Part shown: positions 7,833 through 17,462 of the stretch, piece after piece
Numbering within the stretch: position 1 is the stretch's first letter
Layout of the letters: every line of letters starts with the position of its first letter
NCBI GenBank assembly: GCA_934546745.1
Contig: CAKTDV010000003.1
Coordinates: forward strand, 62,001-126,000
Source: an uncultured Desulfovibrio sp.
GTDB taxonomy: Bacteria > Desulfobacterota > Desulfovibrionia > Desulfovibrionales > Desulfovibrionaceae
Direction of reading: 5' to 3'
Length of the DNA: 64,000 nt
The notes under the pieces: model-generated
Told to the model about the DNA's origin: nothing
The model's input: only the letters and a program-made list of their open reading frames with translations
The model's database searches: none
Program-made: the position numbers and the translations under genes

Positions 7833-8759
7833 ATGACGCTGGAAGAACTGGGCGCGCTGTTACGCGCGGAGCGCGAACGCCGCTGCCTGAACATTGAGGA
7901 TGTGTCCGCCCATCTGAAAATAAGCGTGCGCAAACTGCGCGCCCTGGAAGAGGGCGACGCGTCCTCCATGCCTCTGGCCTATGCCAAGGGCTTTGTCCGC
8001 TCCTATGCGACCTATCTCGGCATGGCCGCTTCCGAAGTCGTGGAGGCCATGCAGGTGGTCAGCAGCCATCTGCCGGAAAACACGGAAGAAACCGTGCGGC
8101 CCGCGCGGCATGCGCCGCCGCAGGACACCGCTCCCCGCAAGGGAGGGAGCGGCGTTTTCGTCCGTCTGCTGCTGCTCACGACAGCCGCAGCGGCGCTGGC
8201 GGGCGGCTCCTATGCCGTCTGGAAATCCGGATTCCTCGAAACGCTGCACGGACGTCAGAACGATGTGGCACGCCCCGCGTTGCCCCTGCGGGACGAAGCG
8301 CGCCCCGCCTATGTTCCCGCACCCGCGCCTTCCGAATCCGCCGCGCCCGCGCCCGTCGCCGTACCGGCGCCGCCAGCCCCTCCGGCAACGCCGCAGGCCC
8401 CCCCGTCCGCGACGGCATCCCCGTCCCCGGCAACGCCGGAAAAAGTCGTCGTCCGCACTGGCGACGCCGCCTCCGCCGCCGCGCCGGCCGCGCGGGATGA
8501 CGGCGTTCTTCCTCCGGGGCAGCACAAAATCGTCATCACAGCCACGGAGACGTGCTGGATACGCTCCACAGCCGATCGCACGGATACGCGCCAGTTCTCG
8601 CTGGGCAAAGGCGATACCTTCGCCCTGACCTTCTCGCAGCGCCTCGATCTCCGGCTGGGGAACGCGGGCGGCGTCCGCATCCGTTACGACGGCAAGGATT
8701 TCCCCACCGGAGCCAGATCAGGCCAGGCGCGCACCCTCGTCTTCCCCCCCAAAAACTGA
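7833..8759 (+). CDS. RodZ-like helix-turn-helix membrane protein
   Basis: 308 residues. Residues 1-70 form a Cro-type helix-turn-helix (LGALLRAERERRCLNIEDVS, then LKISVRKLRALEEGD), followed by one transmembrane helix at about 108-130, a Pro/Ala-rich periplasmic linker (about 150-225) and a C-terminal beta domain of the DUF4115 type (WIRSTADRTDTRQFSLGKGD). This is the architecture of RodZ, which links MreB filaments to the elongation machinery and sets rod shape. It lies between surA and priA, with 56 bases to priA. The family call is firm; the role in shape is transferred from E. coli. Confidence 0.85.
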   Translation: MTLEELGALLRAERERRCLNIEDVSAHLKISVRKLRALEEGDASSMPLAYAKGFVRSYATYLGMAASEVVEAMQVVSSHLPENTEETVRPARHAPPQDTAPRKGGSGVFVRLLLLTTAAAALAGGSYAVWKSGFLETLHGRQNDVARPALPLRDEARPAYVPAPAPSESAAPAPVAVPAPPAPPATPQAPPSATASPSPATPEKVVVRTGDAASAAAPAARDDGVLPPGQHKIVITATETCWIRSTADRTDTRQFSLGKGDTFALTFSQRLDLRLGNAGGVRIRYDGKDFPTGARSGQARTLVFPPKN

Positions 8760-8815
8760 CAGGGCGATACGGCAGGCCCGCTCGCTTTTGCGTTTGCCAA
8801 CGTCCGCAGGATGCC

Positions 8816-11203
8816 ATGCTCGCCAGGATTGCCCTTCTCTCCCCGCCGTACACCACACTGACCTATGCCCTGCCGGAGGAATTCCAGGAATGTTTCTGGC
8901 GTCCCGGGCTGCGCGTCGCCGTACCGCTGGGAGGCAAGCCGGGCGCGGCCTCCCCGCTGCGCGCGGGCATGTTGCTGGAACTGGAACGGGAGGGCGATCC
9001 GCCGCCGGGCATTGTCTGCAAACCCCTTGCCTGGCCGCTGGAAAACGCCCCTCTCGTACCGCGGGAACTGCTGACGCTGGCCCAGGATCTGGCGTTGCGG
9101 CAGGGACTGAGCGCGGGGCAGGCACTGGGACACATGCTGCCACGAGGGCTGCGATCCCTCCGCGTGCGCATGCGCGTCCTGGGCGAAGAACAACGCGGCG
9201 GCGACACGCTGACGCTGCGGGAAGCGGCGTTTGCCCCTCCCGAGGAGCGCCGGCGTCTGGCCGGGGCGCTCCAGGAGGGATCGGCACGTCTGATCCCGTC
9301 GGGCGACGATCCCGCCAGCAGAGAACGCTGCCTCCTTCGTGTGGAACCGCCGTGGCCTGTCCGCCCCGCGGCAACGCGGCAACGCGAGGTGCTGGAGTAT
9401 CTGCTGGAACACGGCGGCGTCTCCCGGCGGCATCTTCTGCAAAGCCTGGGCCGGAGCGCAGCCCCGGCGCTGGCAAGCCTGCTTGCCGCGGGGCATGTGG
9501 TTCTGCGGCATGACGGCGGCATGGAGGAGGACGCCGGGACGGCGTTGCTGCCGCCCGCTCCCGCCCCCTACAGCCTGAACGCGGATCAGCAACGGGCCCT
9601 TGACGATCTTGTGGCCGCCGCGGATACGGACACCGCAACGGCGCGCCTGCTTTTCGGCGTGACAGGCAGCGGCAAGACCGCCGTCTATCTGGCGCTGGTG
9701 CGGCATTGCCTCGCATGTGGCAAAAGCGTCTTCCTGCTGGCACCGGAGGTGGCGCTGGCATTGAAGCTGCACCGGGACGCGTCCTGTCTGCTCCCCGACA
9801 TCCCCACCGTCCTTTCGCACGGCTACCAGACGCCCGCCCACCGCGAGGCAACCTTCAGAAGTCTGGCGGCCCGACGGACCCCCTGTCTTGTCGTGGGCAC
9901 CCGATCAGCCCTGTTTCTGCCTGTGCCGAACCCCGGCTGCGTCATCCTCGATGAGGAACACGACGCCTCCTACAAACAGGATGAAGGCATGCCCTACCAT
10001 GCCAAGGAAGTGGCCTGGTTCCGCATGACGCACACCGGGACGGAGAAAGGCGGCCTGTTGCTGCTGGGATCGGCGACGCCCGATATCCAGACGTTCCATG
10101 CGGCGCGACAGGGGACCCTCCCTCTGTTGCGCCTGCCGCGGCGCGTGGGCGCGCGCTCCCTGCCAGACGTGGAACTGGTTGACATTGGCGGCATGGCTCC
10201 TTCGGCGGAAGCGGAGGGGCTGCTCGCGCCGCGCTGCGAGGAAGCCCTGCGCGAAACCCTCGCCCGGGGGGAACAGGCCGTTGTCCTGCTCAACCGCCGC
10301 GGCTATGCGCCGCTGATCTACTGTCTGGACTGCAAGGCCACCCTCAAGTGCCCGCACTGCCAGATCGGCCTGACCTATCACAAGGGACGTGAACGCCTGC
10401 TCTGCCACTATTGCGGCTACAGCGCCCCCTTCCCCCTGCCCTGTCCTTCCTGCCACGGCATCAACTACCTGCCCATGGGCGAAGGGACGGAACGCCTTGC
10501 CGAGCGCCTCTCCCTTCTGGCCGGACGCCCCGTCCTCCGGCTGGACCGTGACAGTACGCGCCGCCCCGGACGCATGGAGGAAATTCTCGAAGCCTTTGCC
10601 CGGCAGGAATCGCCCATTCTTGTAGGCACGCAGATGCTCTCCAAGGGACATCACTTCCCGCTGGTGACGCTGGCCGTGGTCGCCGACGGCGATCTCGGTC
10701 TCAATCTTCCCGATTACCGGGCAGCGGAACGCTCTTTTCAACTTCTGGTACAATCCGCCGGCCGCGCTGGGCGTGGCGAACGCCCCGGCCGGGTGTTGCT
10801 GCAGACGCGCGATCCGGGGCATTATTGCTGGAAATATCTCCACAACGCCGACTATGAGGGTTTTTATGAGGAGGAAACCGCCCGGCGTAAACCCTTTGCC
10901 TATCCGCCGTTTTCCCGCCTGGCCCTGATCCGCTTTTCGCATGAGCTGAGGGACAGCGCGGGCGCGGCCGCCATCCAGCCTCTGGCGGCGATCCTGCGCC
11001 GGGAAGCCAGTGCCCGGCACGTGCGCCTGCTGGGGCCCGCCCCCGCCCCTCTCGCCGTACTGCGGGGCCGCAAACGTTATTACTGCCTCCTCAAGGGACA
11101 GGACTGGACGGCGCTTCGCCAGATCTACTTTGCCGCCCTAGCCGCGCCGGAAAGCCGGCATCTCCGTGTCTTTCTTGACTTGAATCCCGTTAGCATGCTG
11201 TAA
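8816..11203 (+). CDS. priA: Primosomal protein N' (replication restart helicase PriA)
   Basis: 795 residues. PriA recognises stalled or repaired forks and reloads the replicative helicase. It has an N-terminal 3'-DNA-binding domain, Walker A GVTGSGKTAVY, DEEHDASYKQ box, GSATPD motif, and a zinc-binding insertion with paired CxxC motifs (CLDCKATLKCPHC, then CHYCGY and CPSCHG). The late helicase motif is SAGRAGRGERPG. The frame is open upstream to 8552 within the RodZ-like gene; ATG 8816 is chosen because GCAGG lies five bases before it and the protein then begins in the family manner (MLARIALLSPPYTT). Confidence 0.96.
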   Translation: MLARIALLSPPYTTLTYALPEEFQECFWRPGLRVAVPLGGKPGAASPLRAGMLLELEREGDPPPGIVCKPLAWPLENAPLVPRELLTLAQDLALRQGLSAGQALGHMLPRGLRSLRVRMRVLGEEQRGGDTLTLREAAFAPPEERRRLAGALQEGSARLIPSGDDPASRERCLLRVEPPWPVRPAATRQREVLEYLLEHGGVSRRHLLQSLGRSAAPALASLLAAGHVVLRHDGGMEEDAGTALLPPAPAPYSLNADQQRALDDLVAAADTDTATARLLFGVTGSGKTAVYLALVRHCLACGKSVFLLAPEVALALKLHRDASCLLPDIPTVLSHGYQTPAHREATFRSLAARRTPCLVVGTRSALFLPVPNPGCVILDEEHDASYKQDEGMPYHAKEVAWFRMTHTGTEKGGLLLLGSATPDIQTFHAARQGTLPLLRLPRRVGARSLPDVELVDIGGMAPSAEAEGLLAPRCEEALRETLARGEQAVVLLNRRGYAPLIYCLDCKATLKCPHCQIGLTYHKGRERLLCHYCGYSAPFPLPCPSCHGINYLPMGEGTERLAERLSLLAGRPVLRLDRDSTRRPGRMEEILEAFARQESPILVGTQMLSKGHHFPLVTLAVVADGDLGLNLPDYRAAERSFQLLVQSAGRAGRGERPGRVLLQTRDPGHYCWKYLHNADYEGFYEEETARRKPFAYPPFSRLALIRFSHELRDSAGAAAIQPLAAILRREASARHVRLLGPAPAPLAVLRGRKRYYCLLKGQDWTALRQIYFAALAAPESRHLRVFLDLNPVSML

Positions 11204-11263
11204 TATCTCTTATTTTTGGTCTTTCCAACGTTTTCTCCCATCTTCCCGCGGCGAGGAAAGACC
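11175..11263 (+). promoter_or_regulatory. Possible promoter and leader hairpin before the FadL-like gene
   Basis: TTGACT (11175-11180) or TTGAAT (11180-11185) precede TAATAT (11201-11206), but the spacers (20 or 15 bases) are not ideal. Downstream a 9-bp inverted repeat GGTCTTTCC (11218-11226) / GGAAAGACC (11255-11263) would fold in the 5' leader. Confidence 0.35.
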
Positions 11264-11295
11264 GCAACCTGTCTCCCTTTCCCGGAGGAAACGTC

Positions 11296-12576
11296 TTGAA
11301 AGCGTCGCGTCTCGTTGTCCTGTCCTGTATTCTCTGGCTTCATGCCGCCTCATCGGCGCTGGCGGAAGGCTTTGCGCTGACGGAATGGAGCTCCCGTGGT
11401 CTTGCCCTGGCGGGCGGTCTCGTAGGCCGCGCGGACGATCCTTCCGCCATCGCCTACAACGCCGCGGGCATCACCCAGCTGCCGGGCACACATCTCATGG
11501 GCGGCTTTGCCGCCATCGCCCCCATGGGCACCGTCCGTATCACACAGAACGGCAACAGCCACACCACCCAGACAAAGCCCAACATTTGGCCCGCGCCGCA
11601 CGGTTATCTTACCCACCAGCTTAACGATCGCGTCTGGCTGGGCCTCGGCGTCTTCTCCCGCTTCGGACTCGGCAACGAATACAGCGAGAACTGGGCGGGA
11701 CGCTACAACGTGACGGACATCACCCTGCAGACCGTTTCCGCCGTGCCTACCGTGGCCTTCAGGGTCAACGATGTCCTCTCCCTTTCCGCCGGCGTGGAGA
11801 TGATGTACGGTATGTTCAGCATGGGTTCACAGATTCCCGTCTATTCCATGACCATGCGGCAGCAACCAGACAACGAGATGGATTTGAAGGCTTCCGGCTG
11901 GGGATTCGGCGCGCAGTTCGGCGCGCATCTGCGCATGAACGACGAGTGGTCGCTCGGCCTCACCTACAAGAGCAAGGTCGCCCTCTCCGTACAGGGCGAT
12001 GCCACCTTCGGCCGCCAGACCGACAACATGCTCGCCCGGGCCGGGAAGGTTCCCCCCGCCGTGGACACCGGGGCCCACGGCACCGTCATCCTGCCGGACT
12101 CCGTGTCCCTGGGCCTGAGCTACAAGCCGCTGGAGAACCTGAGCTTCGAGGCGGGCACCGTCTGGACGCGTTGGTCCGATTTCAAATCCCTGGACATCTA
12201 TTTTGACAGCGGCTACGACGCCATCAGCCCTAAAAACTGGCGCGACGGCTGGAATTTCAACGCCAGCGTGGAGTACAGTCCTCTCGACTGGATGACCCTG
12301 CGCTGCGGCGTCTGGTATGAGACGCCCGTGGTGGACACCGCTTACGCCGACTTCATGATCCCCACCAACGGCCGCACCGTCATGACTCTCGGCGCGGGCT
12401 TCACATGGGATAACTGGACCCTTGATCTCGCCTACGCGCACCTCTGGATCAACTCCCTCGACTACGGCAGCACCCAGTCCGGGGGTATCCGGGGAATGCC
12501 CGCCTCCATCTCTAGCGCCAAAACCCGCGACACCGTCGCCAACATCTATTCCGCCACCATCGGTTACACCTTCTAG
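11296..12576 (+). CDS. Outer-membrane hydrophobic-compound transporter, FadL/OmpP1/TodX family
   Basis: 426 residues. FadL-type beta-barrels admit long-chain fatty acids or other hydrophobic molecules through the outer membrane. The signal peptide ends near SALAEGF. The mature N-terminus GFALTEWSSRGLALAGG with DDPSAIAYNAAGITQLPG is the family's hatch signature. Alternating aromatic strands continue to a terminal aromatic (YTF), as in outer-membrane barrels. Start codon is TTG with a strong GGAGGAA five bases upstream. Twenty-three bases separate it from the next gene, so they may be co-transcribed. Confidence 0.9.
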   Translation: MKASRLVVLSCILWLHAASSALAEGFALTEWSSRGLALAGGLVGRADDPSAIAYNAAGITQLPGTHLMGGFAAIAPMGTVRITQNGNSHTTQTKPNIWPAPHGYLTHQLNDRVWLGLGVFSRFGLGNEYSENWAGRYNVTDITLQTVSAVPTVAFRVNDVLSLSAGVEMMYGMFSMGSQIPVYSMTMRQQPDNEMDLKASGWGFGAQFGAHLRMNDEWSLGLTYKSKVALSVQGDATFGRQTDNMLARAGKVPPAVDTGAHGTVILPDSVSLGLSYKPLENLSFEAGTVWTRWSDFKSLDIYFDSGYDAISPKNWRDGWNFNASVEYSPLDWMTLRCGVWYETPVVDTAYADFMIPTNGRTVMTLGAGFTWDNWTLDLAYAHLWINSLDYGSTQSGGIRGMPASISSAKTRDTVANIYSATIGYTF

Positions 12577-12599
12577 CCAGAGCGGAAAAAGGAGCCCGC

Positions 12600-13487
12600 A
12601 TGACGCCGGAAATATCCCGGACACCGCCGCCGTGGCGTGAAAAGGCGCGGCGCATTGCCCGCCGCCGCCGCTGGTGCGGGGCCGCCGCATCCCTGCTGCT
12701 CTGTCTCGCCGCCCTGACGCTTGTGGACGGTCTCGTGGCGCTCATGCGATCGGGGAGCAACCGTATAGAGCTGCTTGCGGGACAGAGCGAACGCCTTTCC
12801 GGCCCGGTCGCCTCCCAAGATCCCGTTTCCGGCGACATGCGCCTGCGTCTGGAACCGGAGACGGCTCCCGTGGATTTCCGGCTGGAAGGCTTTTTCCCCA
12901 GTTACTGGTTCGGAAACGGCATGTGGCGCGGCGTTGTCGCCGCCCGCCCCGACGCCGCTCCCGGAACCTATGCCTTCTCCATCGGTTTCCGCGGCGGCGG
13001 AAGCCCCCAGAAGTACGAAATTGTCATCTGGCCCGACGCGGCCGCACGGCGGGCGGGGGCCCTCTCCCTTATTCAGGCGCATACCGGGCTGCCGCCTCTC
13101 TGGCTGGCTCCGGCGCTGGCGCTGGCGGGCGTGGCGGCCGGCCTTCTCACATGGCTGTCCGGCCGCGCGGCGGCGAATCTGCTGCGGCGGCACGGGCTGA
13201 GTGAAATCTTCCGCATCCAGACGGTAACCAACGCGCACGGCGCGTTCCATCGCCTCTGGTGCGTGGCGGACATTCCCCACGCGCCCCTGCCGGAACGTCC
13301 CAACAGGGCGACGGATGTCTGGCGCTTCCCTGTGGAACGCGCCTCCTCTCCGGAGCCTCTCGGGACGGCTGTCTTTTCCGGACGCAAGGGAGTCTGCCTT
13401 TCCCTCGATCTGCCCAGGGGCGGCCCCGCTCCGGCGCCGGGCGATGTGGTGCGCCTTGGCGGCATCCTCCCCGGTTCGCGGGCTTGA
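12600..13487 (+). CDS. Membrane protein of unknown function
   Basis: 295 residues with AAAAAGGAG before the ATG. An Arg-rich N-terminus leads into a transmembrane helix (about 27-45). A periplasmic region of about 110 residues follows (LEPETAPVDFRLEGFFPSYW). A second helix lies at about 160-185 (LAPALALAGVAAGLLTWL), and a cytoplasmic C-terminal domain ends with GDVVRLGGILPGSRA. I do not recognise a family. Position just after the FadL-like porin suggests co-transcription, but nothing in the sequence ties the functions. Confidence 0.75.
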   Translation: MTPEISRTPPPWREKARRIARRRRWCGAAASLLLCLAALTLVDGLVALMRSGSNRIELLAGQSERLSGPVASQDPVSGDMRLRLEPETAPVDFRLEGFFPSYWFGNGMWRGVVAARPDAAPGTYAFSIGFRGGGSPQKYEIVIWPDAAARRAGALSLIQAHTGLPPLWLAPALALAGVAAGLLTWLSGRAAANLLRRHGLSEIFRIQTVTNAHGAFHRLWCVADIPHAPLPERPNRATDVWRFPVERASSPEPLGTAVFSGRKGVCLSLDLPRGGPAPAPGDVVRLGGILPGSRA

Positions 13488-13580
13488 GAAAAAGCCGATC
13501 CAGGCGTACCATTCTTCCCATGATCCGCCGGCGTTATCCGCAGAGGCCGGCTTCACTCTCCGCAAAGGAACGGTTTTCCC

Positions 13581-14090
13581 ATGTCCGAACAGTGCCCCTG
13601 TGGCAGCGGCCTTGCCTATGAGCAATGCTGCCGCCCGTACCTTGAAGGCGAAACCTGGCCGGAAACAGCCGAGGCCCTTGTACGATCCCGCTACACGGCC
13701 TACGGTTCCGGACACTTCGACTATCTGGTGGAAACGACGCATCCCGATTACCGGGACGGCGTTACCGTCGAACGTCTGGCCCAATCCGCCGAAGGCGTGC
13801 GCTGGCACCGCCTGGATATTGCCGCCACGGCCGAGAACGTGCCCGCCGGGGAAAACGGCGAGCGCTATGATACCGTCGACTTCCACGCGTTCTACGAACT
13901 GGACGGCGTCCTGCGCCAGATCGGCGAAAAAAGCTTTTTCGCCCGCGGGGACGGCAGGCTGTACTATGTGGACGGCGTCCCCCTGCGCGGCGAAACCTAC
14001 TGCCGGCCGTCGCCCAAGGTGGGCCGCAACGATCCCTGCCCCTGCGGCAGCGGGAAAAAATTCAAGAAATGCTGCGGCGTCCCCGCGTAG
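13581..14090 (+). CDS. YchJ-family protein with SEC-C zinc motifs at both ends
   Basis: 169 residues. The N-terminal [13 protein letters not shown] (residues 5-17) and C-terminal [15 protein letters not shown] are SEC-C motifs, small zinc knuckles first known from the SecA tail. Between them is the YchJ/UPF0225 core ([20 protein letters not shown]), an NTF2-like fold of unknown function. The architecture equals that of E. coli YchJ. There is a 93-base gap after the preceding gene and 18 bases to the next. Confidence 0.9.
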   Translation: MSEQCPCGSGLAYEQCCRPYLEGETWPETAEALVRSRYTAYGSGHFDYLVETTHPDYRDGVTVERLAQSAEGVRWHRLDIAATAENVPAGENGERYDTVDFHAFYELDGVLRQIGEKSFFARGDGRLYYVDGVPLRGETYCRPSPKVGRNDPCPCGSGKKFKKCCGVPA

Positions 14091-14108
14091 GGAACACGCC
14101 GAGACGTC

Positions 14109-14459
14109 ATGGCACACGCGTCTTCCATAGCCTGCATACGCCGCTTCTGCCTTGAGTGTCAGGGCGGCTCGTCCCGCGCCGTCCGGGAATGCCCCGACGG
14201 TGACTGCCGTCTGCACGCCTGGCGTCTGGCCGCCCTTGGGGCCGGCGGCAAGGATACGCTCCTGGCGGCGCGACGCGCCGTCCGAAGGTACTGTCTTCTC
14301 TGCGCCGGAGGCAGGAACGACGTTCGCCACTGCACGGCGCGCGACGGCTGTCCGCTCTGGCATTACCGCTTCGGTGTCCGCCCGCACACCTACAGGCAGG
14401 TGCGGCGGCGCTTTTTCGCTCCCCGCCCCCTCAGTCTGCTCCCCGCCGCCGTCCGGTAG
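14109..14459 (+). CDS. Small protein with two copies of a zinc-knuckle-like cysteine motif
   Basis: 116 residues, basic. Two similar segments are visible: FCLECQGGSSRAVRECPDGDC (split here at residues about 13-33) and YCLLCAGGRNDVRHC with TARDGCPLWHYRFG. Each has the pattern C-x2-C-x-GG-x(6-7)-R-x-C-x4-C followed by an aromatic and Arg. Single copies of this pattern are common in small phage proteins of unknown function; here it is duplicated. Metal binding is inferred from the cysteine spacing. It follows the YchJ gene by 18 bases and is closed by a hairpin, so the two may form one unit. Confidence 0.7.
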   Translation: MAHASSIACIRRFCLECQGGSSRAVRECPDGDCRLHAWRLAALGAGGKDTLLAARRAVRRYCLLCAGGRNDVRHCTARDGCPLWHYRFGVRPHTYRQVRRRFFAPRPLSLLPAAVR

Positions 14460-14486
14460 CGGCTTCCCCCTCAGGAGAGGAAGCCG
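14460..14486 (+). terminator. Hairpin between the cysteine-rich gene and pgi
   Basis: CGGCTTCC (14460-14467) pairs perfectly with GGAAGCCG (14479-14486) across an 11-base loop, starting right at the stop codon. No T-tract follows, so it may be a weak terminator or an mRNA 3' stabiliser. Confidence 0.4.
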
Positions 14487-14550
14487 GGACGCACGGCCCC
14501 ACAGCCAGCGCATCCCACCGACATCCGCACTGAAACAAGGAGGAACGCCC

Positions 14551-15891
14551 ATGCCTCACAGCGTCGAATGGTCCCAGGCCTATACCGGCAGGCTCTCTCC
14601 CCATGCGGCGGCGCCCTTTGCCGCGCGCGCTCCCGAAATGGCGTGCCGCCTGCAACGCGAGTGCGCCGCCGGAACGCTCCCCTTTCTGACCTTTCCCTTT
14701 GTTCCCGCGCTGCGGGAGGCGCTGCCGCCCCTGCTGCCCCGCATCCGCGCCAGAAAACACATGCTGCTGCTGGGCATCGGCGGCTCCGCGCTGGGCGCAC
14801 GCGCCATGCAGCGCGCCTTTGCGCCGGGACAGGACGGCCCCTGCCACGACGGCCCCTGCCTCTGGATTGCCGACAACGTCAGCCCCGCCATTTTTGAAAG
14901 CTGGCTTTCAACCCTGCCGCCCAGCGACACCACCGTCGTCTGCATCAGCAAATCCGGCGGCACCATCGAGACCGTGACCCAATACTTTCTGGCGCGGCGC
15001 TGGCTCCAGGAGGCCCTCGGCGCCTCCTGGACGGAACACATGCTGCTGGTGACGGATGCCGCCAAAGGTTTTCTGCGGCAGGAAGTCCGGCGGCACGGGC
15101 TGGACTCGCTGGAAGTGCCGGATCATCTCGGCGGACGCTATTCCGCCCTGTCCGCCGTCGGCCTGCTGCCCGCCGCCTTCCTGGGCATCGACTGGGAGGC
15201 GCTGCTGGACGGCGCGGCGGATGTGGCGCGCCCGCTGGTGGACGGCGCTCTTCCACTGGAGAGACACCCCGCCTTCCGCCTCGCCTGCTGGGCCAACGCC
15301 CTTGAGGCCACCCGCTACAGCCAGCTCATTTTCTTCTGCTATATCCCCCTCTGGGCCACCTACGGCCCCTGGTTCGCGCAGCTCTGGGCCGAAAGCCTCG
15401 GCAAGGACGGCAAGGGGCTGCAACCGATCCCCGCCACCGGCGTGACGGATCAGCATTCCATCAATCAGATGTTTCTGGACGGACAACGCGACAAGGGCTG
15501 CCTCCTCCTCACCTGCGCCGATGACGGCCCGGGGCGCTGCCTGCCCGATGATCTGCCCGAACCCTGGGCGTGGCTGCGCGGCAGGCCCTTTGGCGATCTG
15601 CTGACGGCCGAGGCCCTCGGGACGCGCATGGCGCTGGGAAGCAGCCAGGTGCCGCTGGTAGGCCTGCACATGGAGAACACCGGCCCCCGCGCCGCCGGAG
15701 CCATGATGGCCCTTCTGGAAGCCGCGACGCTCCTTACCGGCTGGCTCATGGATGTCAATCCTCTGGATCAGCCAGCCGTGGAGCTGGGCAAACGTCTTGC
15801 CAACGCCCGTCTCGGCGCTCCCGACTACGACGGGGAACGCGCGGATCTGGCCGCCTTCCTTTCCCGTACCCGCGACGTACAGAGCTTCTAG
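14551..15891 (+). CDS. pgi: Glucose-6-phosphate isomerase
   Basis: 446 residues, interconverting glucose-6-phosphate and fructose-6-phosphate in glycolysis and gluconeogenesis. HMLLLGIGGSALGARA holds the sugar-phosphate loop, followed by VCISKSGGTIETVTQYFLARR, the SIS-domain phosphate-binding stretch. The family segment SLGKDGKGLQP and GVTDQHSINQMFLDGQ (second signature) are also present. Length fits the shorter bacterial type. ATG 14551 is chosen for the AAGGAGG eight bases upstream; the frame is open further 5' but runs through the cysteine-rich gene. A sensor kinase gene starts three bases after the stop. Confidence 0.95.
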   Translation: MPHSVEWSQAYTGRLSPHAAAPFAARAPEMACRLQRECAAGTLPFLTFPFVPALREALPPLLPRIRARKHMLLLGIGGSALGARAMQRAFAPGQDGPCHDGPCLWIADNVSPAIFESWLSTLPPSDTTVVCISKSGGTIETVTQYFLARRWLQEALGASWTEHMLLVTDAAKGFLRQEVRRHGLDSLEVPDHLGGRYSALSAVGLLPAAFLGIDWEALLDGAADVARPLVDGALPLERHPAFRLACWANALEATRYSQLIFFCYIPLWATYGPWFAQLWAESLGKDGKGLQPIPATGVTDQHSINQMFLDGQRDKGCLLLTCADDGPGRCLPDDLPEPWAWLRGRPFGDLLTAEALGTRMALGSSQVPLVGLHMENTGPRAAGAMMALLEAATLLTGWLMDVNPLDQPAVELGKRLANARLGAPDYDGERADLAAFLSRTRDVQSF

Positions 15892-15894
15892 CCC

Positions 15895-17424
15895 ATGCCC
15901 GCCGCCCCGTCCGCCGCGCCGACACCGGAACAGGATCTGTCCCTCAGCTATGCGCGCACGCTCTCATGGCTCTCCTTTGTCGTCATCCTGCTCACAAGCC
16001 TGGGACTCTCCTTCTTCATATCCAACTCGGCGCGGCAGACGCTGCTGACGCGGCAGGAAGACTTTGCGCACCTGCTGGCGCAAAACCTCAATCACCAGAT
16101 ATACCAGCGCTTCGCGCTGCCAACCCTGCTGGCCTACGGACGCATAGCCCTGCGCCAGCCCTCGCAATACAGGCGGCTGGACGAAGTGGTCGTGTCCGTC
16201 ATTCACGGGCTTTCCGTCCAGCGCCTGCGGATATACGACTTCTCGCGCGTCGTCGCCTATTCCACGGACAAGGCCGAACTCGGGCGCATCGGCCTTGCCC
16301 CCGCCGCTGTTGAGGAGGTCCTGCGCGGCCGCGGCGCAAAACCGCGCATCATCGCGGCCATTCCGGACTGGCAGACCCCCTTCCACCTTCCCCTCAAACC
16401 CGGCACCTTCGTGCTGCGCGTCCTCTATCCGCTGCGCGGCGACCCGCTGCGTCCGGGGCAGGAGCCGCCCATCATGGGCGCTCTGGAACTGACGCAGGAC
16501 ATCACCGGCGACTATGAGCAGGTGCTGGCCTTCCAGGGCATCATCATCGTCATGTGCCTGCTGTCGTCCGTCATCATGTTCGGCCTGCTGCTCATGCTCA
16601 TCCAGCGCTCGGAACGCGTCCTGGCGGAACGCATGCAGAAAAACCGCCTGCTGGAAAACGAACTGCACAGCAATGAAAAGCTCGTCAGCATGGGCCGCGT
16701 CGTCGCCAGCATCGCCCACGAAATCCGTAACCCGCTCGGCATCATCCGATCCAGCGCCGAACTGCTCCAGCGCCGCGCGGACAAGGCGGACACCGCCACG
16801 CGCCGCATCCTCGACGCCATCTATGACGAAGCCGTGCGCCTGTCACAGACTGTCAACGACTTTCTCGACTACGCCCGCCCCCGCAAGCCGAGGCAGGATC
16901 CCGTGGACGTGCAGCTTGTGCTGGATCAGGCGCTGGCCTTTCTTGAAGGGGAACTGGCGCGCGTCTCCGTGACCATCGAACGCGGGGACGCTCCCGGTTC
17001 TCCCGTATGGCCCGCGCCCATCATGGCCGAAAAAACACCTCTCTGGGTGCGCGGCGACAAAGACCTGCTCTACCGCGCCCTGTACAACATCCTGATCAAC
17101 GGGCAGCAGGCGCTGGACGGGCCGGGCACGCTCTCCATCAACGCCTGGCGGGACGGCGGCACCGTTTTCGTTGCCGTGCGGGATTCCGGGCGGGGCATCG
17201 ATCCCGCGCTCCTGCCCAGCCTGCTGGATCCCTTCTTTACGACCAAGGACGGCGGCACGGGACTGGGCCTGCCCATCGTCAACTCCATCATCACCAGCCA
17301 CGGCGGCCGCGTTGCGCTGGACAACGCCCCGGAAGGCGGGGCCGTCGTCCACCTGTCGCTGCCCGCCGCCAACGGCGACACCCCCGCTCCCGGGCAGGAA
17401 CACCCCGGAACGGAAAACAGTTGA
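15895..17424 (+). CDS. Two-component sensor histidine kinase
   Basis: 509 residues. Two transmembrane helices (about 24-43 and 212-237) enclose a periplasmic sensor domain of about 165 residues. The HisKA phosphoacceptor is His275 in ASIAHEIRNPLGIIRSS. The HATPase domain shows NILINGQQAL (N box), DSGRGIDP and GTGLGLPIVNSI. The type resembles AtoS/ZraS kinases that pair with sigma-54 activators, and such a regulator follows 38 bases downstream. It starts three bases after pgi. The ligand cannot be deduced. The start has no strong SD, which fits coupling to pgi translation. Confidence 0.92.
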   Translation: MPAAPSAAPTPEQDLSLSYARTLSWLSFVVILLTSLGLSFFISNSARQTLLTRQEDFAHLLAQNLNHQIYQRFALPTLLAYGRIALRQPSQYRRLDEVVVSVIHGLSVQRLRIYDFSRVVAYSTDKAELGRIGLAPAAVEEVLRGRGAKPRIIAAIPDWQTPFHLPLKPGTFVLRVLYPLRGDPLRPGQEPPIMGALELTQDITGDYEQVLAFQGIIIVMCLLSSVIMFGLLLMLIQRSERVLAERMQKNRLLENELHSNEKLVSMGRVVASIAHEIRNPLGIIRSSAELLQRRADKADTATRRILDAIYDEAVRLSQTVNDFLDYARPRKPRQDPVDVQLVLDQALAFLEGELARVSVTIERGDAPGSPVWPAPIMAEKTPLWVRGDKDLLYRALYNILINGQQALDGPGTLSINAWRDGGTVFVAVRDSGRGIDPALLPSLLDPFFTTKDGGTGLGLPIVNSIITSHGGRVALDNAPEGGAVVHLSLPAANGDTPAPGQEHPGTENS

Positions 17425-17462
17425 GCGTGGCGGGGACGTTTCAGACCGCAGAGGAATTTCCG

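Noticed and set aside
12600..13487. Possible sensor or secretion role for the unknown membrane protein after the FadL-like gene
   Set aside because: Only topology can be read; assigning a function would be guesswork.
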